Positions 36,501 to 64,000 of a stretch of 64,000 bases of DNA are shown in pieces (positions within the stretch are counted from its first letter, which is position 1; each line of letters starts with the position of its first letter). This stretch comes from Casuarius casuarius. Lineage: Eukaryota > Chordata > Aves > Casuariiformes > Casuariidae. Location: NCBI GenBank assembly GCA_003342895.1, contig PTFA01000032.1:5357596-5421595 (forward strand), written 5' to 3'. The translations under genes were made by a program, and so were the position numbers. A model generated the notes under the pieces. It did no database searches, was not told where the DNA came from, and saw nothing but the letters and a program-made list of their open reading frames with translations.

Positions 36501-37506
36501 AACACCAAGTTCTGGCTGCCTTGAGATTCATCAGAGGTATTGGAGGACATGACAGTATTTCAGCCCGCAAATTCCTTGATGCGGCAAAACAGGCAGAAGA
36601 TGACATGCTTTTCTATACTATATTCAGATTCTTTGAACAAAGAAATCAGCGGTTACGAGGAAACCCTAGTTTCACACCAGGTAAGTAGTGAACAGAATTA
36701 AGCCCAGATAATTCAAATTTCACAACTGAATTACCTTTACTTCCACTCCAGTGGAGGCAGTATGTGAAAGCAAAATTCTTGATTTTAGACTTACCTTTGA
36801 GCATAGTTTCAAAGTTGGCTTGGCTTACCCCATAATAACCCAGAAGAAAAGCTAGTTTGAGGCAGATACAGGAACTTGCAGATTAGACTAACCCATATGG
36901 CTTGCAGTTGCTTGCATTGCATAGTTTAGCAAAGCCATCATCTCCAATTAGTGCTTTCAGTGAAGCCAAGAATTAGGTCAAAGAAAGCCTTTGAGTTTAT
37001 CTATTTCCATAGACTTTCCAAAAATTCTAGGCTTACTGAATATTGACTCTCCTCACTTGAAAAAACACTTAAGTTACACCACTTGCACCAGAAGCATGCC
37101 ATTAATCGGAGTCTGTAGGCTCAGAATTCTATTTGGTGGTCTTAAATCTGGAGGAGTAGAGGACTCCCATGGATGCAAGTCTGCTGGCTAGATACAGGAA
37201 TTGGATGAGACATCTGCTTCACCTTGAGACTACTTGTCACAGGACTGGAGATACCTCAGTATTCCACTGCTTTAAAAGAGTTATTCAGCTCCTCTGCTCC
37301 AAGGCATTAAAGGTGGAAGTTAGTATTTGCATTTGAGATAAATGAAACTACACCATCTTGCTTCTCATGAACAGTTTTGTTCTTTTAAGTTTAGTGCTAA
37401 TATTAGCTTTTCTTTTGCCCTCTTAGGTGAGCACTGTGAAGAACATGTCACCTTCTTTAAAGAAGTTTTTGGAGAACAAGCTCTCATGAAGCCCACAACT
37501 TTCTGA
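21357..37506 (+). CDS. RMC1: RMC1 (C18orf8/Mic1), regulator of Mon1-Ccz1 (20 coding exons, complete)
   Basis: Coding exons: 21357-21527, 24044-24120, 25630-25714, 26082-26138, 27196-27282, 28474-28614, 30231-30334, 30864-30953, 31054-31159, 32184-32295, 33262-33306, 33720-33773, 34035-34163, 34555-34661, 35394-35513, 35682-35759, 36062-36166, 36252-36320, 36455-36680, 37427-37506. They total 2043 bases, 680 residues plus stop. RMC1 is the third subunit of the metazoan Mon1-Ccz1 guanine-nucleotide exchange factor that loads Rab7 on late endosomes and autophagosomes. Its loss impairs lysosomal cholesterol export. The N-terminal half is a beta-propeller-like region; the C-terminal part (about 480-660) is the helical Mic1 domain, with near-invariant ELVIKTLVQHNLFYMLHQ. 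The protein is 23 residues longer than human (657), nearly all from an acidic, glycine-rich N-terminal extension. No break in frame was found. Confidence 0.96.
24044..24120 (+). CDS. RMC1: RMC1 coding exon 2
   Basis: Residues 58-83, VFAVRSGGATGVVVKGLEDK, matching human. Intron 1 is 2.5 kb. Confidence 0.96.
25630..25714 (+). CDS. RMC1: RMC1 coding exon 3
   Basis: Residues 83-111, MEDKGEVKCIKFSLGNKILA onward. Donor GTG|GTAAGA. Confidence 0.96.
26082..26138 (+). CDS. RMC1: RMC1 coding exon 4
   Basis: Residues 112-130, DFLNFIPDSPQLEYTQECK; a 57-base exon, phase 0 at both ends. Confidence 0.95.
27196..27282 (+). CDS. RMC1: RMC1 coding exon 5
   Basis: Residues 131-159, TKNANILGFCWTSSTEIVFI then TDQGIEFYQ, identical in style to human. 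Confidence 0.96.
27585..27609. repeat. Perfect 11-bp inverted repeat
   Basis: Arms TAACGTGAAAT and ATTTCACGTTA, separated by AAT, lie in RMC1 intron 5. Each arm contains CACGT or its complement. Confidence 0.95.
28474..28614 (+). CDS. RMC1: RMC1 coding exon 6
   Basis: Residues 160-206, VLPEKRSLKLLKNQSINVNW and YCPESSVILLSTTVLGNVL. Donor AAG|GTAAAG. Confidence 0.96.
30231..30334 (+). CDS. RMC1: RMC1 coding exon 7
   Basis: Residues 207-241, SGTMSKLSKFEIELPAAPKS and LILSERDIAMAT. Confidence 0.96.
30864..30953 (+). CDS. RMC1: RMC1 coding exon 8
   Basis: Residues 241-271, YGQLYVLYLRHHSRTSNSTG and AEVVLYHLP. Confidence 0.96.
31054..31159 (+). CDS. RMC1: RMC1 coding exon 9
   Basis: Residues 271-306, HILKLNRTGKFALNVVDNLV and VVHHQDTE. 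The donor GAG|GTCTGA departs from consensus at several positions after GT. Confidence 0.94.
32184..32295 (+). CDS. RMC1: RMC1 coding exon 10
   Basis: Residues 307-344, TSVIFDIKLKGEFDGTATIH and VLPPRSIQPYQIPVA. Confidence 0.95.
33262..33306 (+). CDS. RMC1: RMC1 coding exon 11 (45 bases)
   Basis: Residues 344-359, PASVTSQSPVLCKL. A very small exon with a weak donor (T|GTATCC). Phase and the human sequence (TSQSPVPCKLYSSSW) fix both ends. Confidence 0.9.
33720..33773 (+). CDS. RMC1: RMC1 coding exon 12 (54 bases)
   Basis: Residues 359-377, SSSWIVFQPDIIISASE. Acceptor AACATTTAG. Confidence 0.93.
34035..34163 (+). CDS. RMC1: RMC1 coding exon 13
   Basis: Residues 377-420, YLWNLQVKLEPVVNLLPDKG and MDFLLQRKECKMVILSVCSQ. 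Donor A|GTAAGT. Confidence 0.96.
34182..34205. repeat. T24 homopolymer
   Basis: Uninterrupted T run in the RMC1 intron just after exon 13. A similar T25 run lies at 29318-29342 in intron 6. Confidence 0.8.
34555..34661 (+). CDS. RMC1: RMC1 coding exon 14
   Basis: Residues 420-455, LSVIATVFDKLNHEYKKYLE and AEQSYTM. Confidence 0.95.
35394..35513 (+). CDS. RMC1: RMC1 coding exon 15
   Basis: Residues 456-495, VVEAGQSRSNPLLKRPVRTQ and DQSDMYTHVLSVFTEKK, marking the entry to the Mic1 domain. Confidence 0.96.
35682..35759 (+). CDS. RMC1: RMC1 coding exon 16
   Basis: Residues 496-521, APHKFTIAVLMEYIRSLNQF then QIAVQ. Confidence 0.96.
36062..36166 (+). CDS. RMC1: RMC1 coding exon 17
   Basis: Residues 522-556, HYLYELVIKTLVQHNLFYML and HQFLQYHVLSDSKPL, one of the best conserved parts of the protein. 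Confidence 0.97.
36252..36320 (+). CDS. RMC1: RMC1 coding exon 18
   Basis: Residues 557-579, LSLESIYPPAHQLSLDMLK. Intron 17 is only 85 bases, near the practical lower limit for vertebrate splicing. Confidence 0.95.
36455..36680 (+). CDS. RMC1: RMC1 coding exon 19
   Basis: Residues 580-655, RLSTANDEIVEVLLSKHQVL, then ISARKFLDAAKQAEDDMLFY and FFEQRNQRLRGNPSF. Confidence 0.97.
37427..37506 (+). CDS. RMC1: RMC1 coding exon 20 and stop
   Basis: Residues 655-680, EHCEEHVTFFKEVFGEQALM then KPTTF and TGA at 37504-37506. The ending TTF is shared with human. Confidence 0.96.
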
Positions 37507-37537
37507 AATACTCTTCCACTGAAATGTATAAACTTAA

Positions 37538-37543
37538 TTTATT
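37538..37543 (-). terminator. NPC1: Candidate NPC1 poly(A) signal, inside the RMC1 3' UTR
   Basis: Reading the minus strand downstream from the NPC1 stop at 38062, neither AATAAA nor ATTAAA occurs until this AATAAA about 520 bases away. It lies between the RMC1 stop and the RMC1 poly(A) signal. If used, the two mature transcripts overlap at their 3' ends. A non-canonical signal closer to the stop is the alternative. Confidence 0.4.
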
Positions 37544-37583
37544 GCATTTAAGTAGATTTTGAACTACAAAATTGCTATTTTAT

Positions 37584-37589
37584 AATAAA
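37584..37589 (+). terminator. RMC1: RMC1 poly(A) signal
   Basis: Canonical AATAAA 78 bases after the RMC1 stop, the first in the 3' flank, giving a very short 3' UTR of roughly 100 bases. Confidence 0.75.
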
Positions 37590-38061
37590 GTATGTACAAG
37601 ACATTTTGGCAAATAGTACTAAAAATATTACAACATGTGATGGCTTCCCCCTAAAAAGAGACAAAAATTGCATTGACCTGCATTTAAAATTAGTGTCAGT
37701 GGTACAGCAGTCCATTCTCATACATGTCACCTCAGTTTCATTGACAAAAAAGCTACTCAACTTGCAGTGCAGCTGCTTTAGGTTTCTAGAAGGAAGATGC
37801 AACCTCTTGAAAACAGAAGTGTTTTAGTAGTCTTGTTAATGCATCTAGTTTTAGTAATACTGTTATGAGCCACATGTAGCATTTCCTGAGTTTAAAGCCA
37901 AGTCCAAAGCTGTAGCTGATATCTTCTAGTTGGATCTGTGCAGGAATCGGTGCAGTGGTGGTTACAGTGTGATAGTCATAGAACATTGCCGCACTTCAGT
38001 TCTTAGGCTGAGCTGTCTCAGTCACAGTTCATAGAGTCCACTGAACACTTTGTTAAAAGGA

Positions 38062-59301
<21,240 letters not shown>

Positions 59302-62300
59302 CTAAATCAACATGAGAGAAACTGATTATTTGCAGGGAACAGTTGCCAGCAATTGACAAACTTGGTGTTAACATTTCAAAGCCATTTACCATTCAGACTA
59401 GATAGCTTATCTAGATATTTATTCTTTGAAAGCAACTTATTGCTAATTTGAATTATTAGTAACCTGTATTACCATACAAAACTCATTAAGAGAAGCCTGA
59501 GTTTGACATGGCATACATTCTTACTATGATCTCCTGATCAGCTTTCTACCCTCCTTTGCCCAATCTAGGAACAGGAAGTGCATTGTATGGTTAAGATAGA
59601 AGGCTCATGGGTTACTCAAGTAAAACAAAAAAAACAAAACAAACAAAAAAAACCCCACCAAGACGTAAAGCATCTCCAAATACAAGGCGATGTAGAAAGT
59701 TTGTTCATGTAGGACTAACATATAAAGTGTGGACTACATTGTCATTTTAGAGCATACCAAGTCAGTGCACACACAGGAGACACTGCTTACATGCAGTACT
59801 TCAGCTCTCCCTGTCACCTCTTAGCGCTTTTTTGTCGGCCCACATACTTACTATGACAGATTTCAAAAGGAAGTAGCACAATTAGAACAAGGATTCTGAA
59901 ACAGAATTTAACAGCTCTCCATTCACCATAAAATTCCCTGTACTGTGACAAATTCAAGACAGGCTTTCTAAGAGCACTTAGTATGGCATTCAAACAAGAC
60001 TAGATCAAGGTGCAGATTAACAAGCACCAAAGTTTTGAAGTCTCACTTTAAAGACTCTTAAGCTATAAGGGATTACTGAAGTGTTCAGGAGTTGGTCCCT
60101 TATTGATTATGGGCAAAGACAAAGGAGAAATTGAAAAAGCACATTAGTGTCTTACCTGCCACAAATTTATATTCAGTGGGACCGATACTGAGACACTCAC
60201 AGTTCTAAACTAAGATGATTTGTTCTAAAAGTTTAAACAGTTAGGGAACAATGCAGTAACAAAGACTGATTTTCAGCAAAAGCTTTAATACAGCTCCGAG
60301 GTTTTACATCTGCTTGCATTTTACATCTGCATCTGGCTTGCAAGCAGAACGCAGACTGCACAAACATTCGCTATGCTTCTCCAAGCTCTGATCAGAGGAT
60401 TGCATGATACAGTTTTCTTAAACTGACCTATTTTTATCTCATGAACAGCCTTGACTAGTATTTGTAGCAACACCATATGCTTACACTGCAAGGACAAAGT
60501 ACTTTGCTTTGTGCTTGACCATGAATAACAGTTTACTGACCAGAGGGCCCTGAAAGGCTCTATTCATAACCCAACAGCTACCCAAAATAACAGTGCTCTC
60601 ACAATATCCATTTTTGTGCTGAATGGCACTGACAGTTCCTCAAGAAGCACATTGATAACTGGAACATTTTTCTGGGACAGAAATCGCCACCAATTTATCT
60701 GAACTTGTTAGAATTGTTTCCTCATACTTCAGTTTGGCAATGTTGCCCAATACAAAGTTAGTCACTAAAAGCTAGGGCCAAAAGTCAGTTTTAAATACCA
60801 TCCATACAGACCACTTTCAGTTGTTTACTTCAGCATTTCTTCCAGCTAAACCTGTAGCCAGCTGTTAGTGTTACCATATTCTTATGCTCAAGCTGACAAG
60901 CATCCCTTTAAGATTGTATTTTAAACACTGAATGCACAATGCTCAAGCAAAAAGTTATATTCCCAGAACAGCTAGGAGACTATTTTAACAGAAGATATGC
61001 ATTATTAATTTGCCCAAACAGATCAACCATTTTATGTATATTTAGACATTTAGATTAGTATCTTCACCTCTGCTTCCTCACAGCTATGTAAGTTCAGTTT
61101 TAATGGCAAACAATCTGTTAGTGGGGGAAGCAAGAAGGTTAAGTGCTTGCAGGTACCTGTATCAAGTGACGCAAATCACACCTCTTAAAGCACAGATTCA
61201 GTATCTATTGCTATTCCTGCAAAAAAGCAAGGATTTTTAGAGCTGCTATTACTACACTAAGAGGACAGTTCTTTAGGTATTCCCTCCATCACAGGCTGGT
61301 CTCTAACATTCAGTCTAGGATAGTTTGCAATCACACCTCAAAGACTCAAATTCTATGCTTCATGAGGTTTTGTAATCTAGTAAAGAATGCTGGGTCTTGC
61401 TGTAGGCTTTATTAAAAATTATCAACCTATTCTTTATGAGAAGCTAACTCTTCTAGTAGAAGAGAAAAATAGTTTTGCATTACCAGTGTTACCCCATATG
61501 AAGTTTCTTGTCCAGACAGTTTTTAATAGAAAGACTTACTCAAAGTAGACTTCTGCTACTTCAAGCTCACTGATAAGTTCTGCTGTTTTAAGACAGGTTA
61601 TCTACATTTCAAGTTAACACTTCTTTGCATGAAACACCAAAATAAAATACAAGCTACATTAGATCATAATGCAGTGGTCTATAGATTCATCTAGAAGTTT
61701 ATCATCTTGCCATCATTTTCAGGATGGAATATAAACAGCTTACTCAGCACAAAACACATTTGGTCATGACAACAAGTAGTAATTCATCAAAACCAACAAG
61801 CTAAGCCAAAATATCCCATCTTGCTTTATCAGTGTTAGTTTACAATTATGTAATTTGAGTAGGTAGGAACATGGCTTTGAAAATAGTTTGAGTTCCACAA
61901 GGATAAAACCTAACACAGGAAATAAACATGTTTATCATCTTTAAATAAGGTGAAGTTTGAATGAACAGACCAGTTGCTTTAACTAGTAGAAGAGCACTTA
62001 GACCTAAAGCTACAAATTAGAATATCCCATCTTATTTCAGTATGAACACTGAATATTCAATTTCAGTGACAATTAAGTTTAGACAGTTTCATGCCACAAC
62101 CTATAAGATCTCACTAATGCAAGTTAGAAACCTGTTCCTAGAACTGATAAGGCTGTTACATTTTACAGTGGTTGTGCAAAATCAGTACACCAAAAACAAA
62201 GAGCCAAGTAATCTGAAGTTAGTAGTCTGAAGTCACCAACAGTTTTTGACTGTCAACAAGTTAATTGCATGCTCATCGCATGATTCAGCCAAAAGTTATG

Positions 62301-64000
62301 GAGGTGAGGGCTAGTCTCCTCCCAGTCTTCAGGGAGATCACAAGTAACTAAATAACTACTCCACCATTGATAAGATATAGCTGGAAGTTCTTCCCCCAAA
62401 CCCTCCAGTAAAGGCCAGAGTAAGATACAGAATGAGAGAAGTACTCTTTCTGCTTCATCAGAAAGACATTAAGATACTCTATCTTGACTTTACCAACAGT
62501 ATTCCTACACATATCAAAAGGTAGGAAAGTAGTGTGGCTGTAAGTCACAAAACTACTGCTTGCAAAGTCACCATACTTTCGAGTCACTTAAATCTTGAAG
62601 TGAACAATCATCTTCAATGGATGAAAGCCCTCACTACCCCAAGATTAAATGAACTACTGTGCTTAACAAGACACCCTTCTAAACAAGGCAAGATACCCTG
62701 CAAGGCTCTGATGTGGGTGTCTTACACTATTACTAAGTGTTCCATATTTTAAAGACAGGACTTCCTTAAGTACTTTACAATCCGGTAGCAGCATAACCTG
62801 AAACTAAGGCCTTTCCTCCTTGTCCCCAACAGAGCTTAAAGCCATCTGACAGTACAGCTTTAGCACATCCACAGAGTTCAGAGAAGCATATTTCTGCTTC
62901 TGCTGCAACTGTTCTGCTTGAGGAGAGACTTCACCTCAGTTCAAAGCAGACTGGGCTCCAGGAGTCCCTAACAGAGCTTCCAAGAGCTTATACGGGCATT
63001 TCCTGGCTAGTAAGGTTCTGCAGGAAAACAGATCTGTTGACATACATTTTCATTCTTGCCCAAGGCATTATCACTTGTTTGTAATAAAACTAGTGTTCCA
63101 ACAGACTGTAACACATTTAGTTAAATCTAAGTTTCTTCTACTGCATGTTGAAACACAGATCAATGTAACGGTTCTAGCAGCGTTAGCCATCACTGCACAA
63201 ATGAATACATAACTTAAGCAGACAAAGAACAATGATTTTGTTGTTTATAGAAACAGTGACTTTCTGTAATTTTACAAATACCAGATGCTAAGCAAACATT
63301 GTGTTCTGCTCTTGAAATTAAGATTAGGAATGTATGAGAAGAGTCAACAGTGTCAGATACAGCTGTTTCTCCTTCCTTCTTTATCTAACATGGTTCTGCA
63401 CCTGTGACCTTGTCCAGCAAGAACGGAGATTCCAGAAACCAGCATACTTTCCTTTTGCCCCACAGAAACACTTAACTATCTAGGCTGTATCACCTTTAAT
63501 AACTGATATTGTCCACTAGGTTGATAAATTAAGCTCTAGGGGAACGGTCAGTACCATGCAGTCTTTAACAAGCAACAAGGTCAAGTTTATGGAAAGACAT
63601 GACCAAGTCCAGTTCGCAGATCTGTCCCAATAGTTATACATTATCTGGCAGCCTACACACAGTACTCTGCAGGAGAAGGCGTATACAGGCTAAAGGAAGC
63701 CTTACAAGCTTCCAATTCTTACTGGAAGAGACTATCAATAATTTGTTCAAAAGTAGCCAACCCAGCAACAAGCTTTGCCAGCTAGTTTTCTTTTTCCTTT
63801 GCCCATACAAAAAAACCTGTTCCCTTTTGCAAGGAAAAAAATCATTAGCTAGTCCTGGCCACCAAAGCAAGCCCCAGTTCTAGAGTTATGCCAAGTATAG
63901 GCGATATCCTTGGATGCCACAGAGACACAATAAAAAGAGAGTTACAATAAGAAGAACTCAGTATTTTTGGGAGCCAGCTGGTGTTGACCAACAGCAGTTT
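59302..64000 (-). other. NPC1: 5' part of the NPC1 locus: intron 1 without exon 1
   Basis: From the exon 2 acceptor to the right edge there is no CpG island and no signal-peptide-encoding exon ending in a donor of the right phase, so this 4.7 kb is taken as intron 1, continuing beyond the window. The stretch around 59622-59655 is A-rich simple sequence. Nothing else is recognised; the short open frames look random. Confidence 0.75.

Noticed and set aside
62348..63883. Several short open frames near the right edge on both strands, considered as NPC1 exon 1 or a new gene
   Set aside because: None encodes a signal peptide followed by a phase-0 donor, none is in a CpG island, and none resembles a known protein.

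Overview
This is a piece of vertebrate nuclear genome, almost certainly from a bird. The genes are split into many exons with GT-AG junctions, promoters sit in CpG-rich islands, and no prokaryotic gene organisation is present. Four genes are recognised by their predicted proteins, in the order TMEM241 (-), RIOK3 (+), RMC1/C18orf8 (+), NPC1 (-). This is the conserved order of the human 18q11.2 block, which lies on a macrochromosome in chicken. The bird assignment rests on repeat-poor, compact introns, no recognisable mammalian repeats, and RIOK3 residues that I recall as avian-like; it is an inference.

Layout. 1-1650: first coding exon of TMEM241 on the minus strand, part of its intron 1, and its CpG-island promoter just to the right. 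1.9-8.0 kb: intergenic DNA with a broken leucine-rich-repeat (LRR) coding sequence on the minus strand (2.6-3.7 kb), some exon-like open stretches further 5' on the same strand, and an unexplained GC-rich patch (6.9-7.5 kb). 8.0-20.2 kb: RIOK3, complete, 13 coding exons giving 517 residues, from a promoter with a full palindromic CRE, an ETS site, an Sp1-type box and a CCAAT box. 20.8-37.6 kb: RMC1, complete, 20 coding exons giving 680 residues; a 370-base assembly gap lies in its promoter. 37.5-64 kb: NPC1 on the minus strand, coding exons 2-25 (1259 codons plus stop, equal to human NPC1 minus its 19-codon exon 1). NPC1 exon 1 and promoter lie beyond the right edge.

How the genes relate. TMEM241 is described as a UDP-GlcNAc transporter needed for mannose-6-phosphate tagging of NPC2. 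RMC1 is a subunit of the Mon1-Ccz1 exchange factor that activates Rab7 on late endosomes. NPC1 takes cholesterol from NPC2 at the lysosomal membrane. Three of the four genes therefore act in lysosomal cholesterol export, and RMC1 and NPC1 are tail to tail with probably overlapping 3' ends. RIOK3, a RIO-family atypical kinase of the ribosome and innate-signalling pathways, is the exception. Every exon phase was checked by hand: RIOK3, RMC1 and NPC1 read through without a frameshift or premature stop. No tRNA, rRNA, CRISPR array or intact transposon was recognised.
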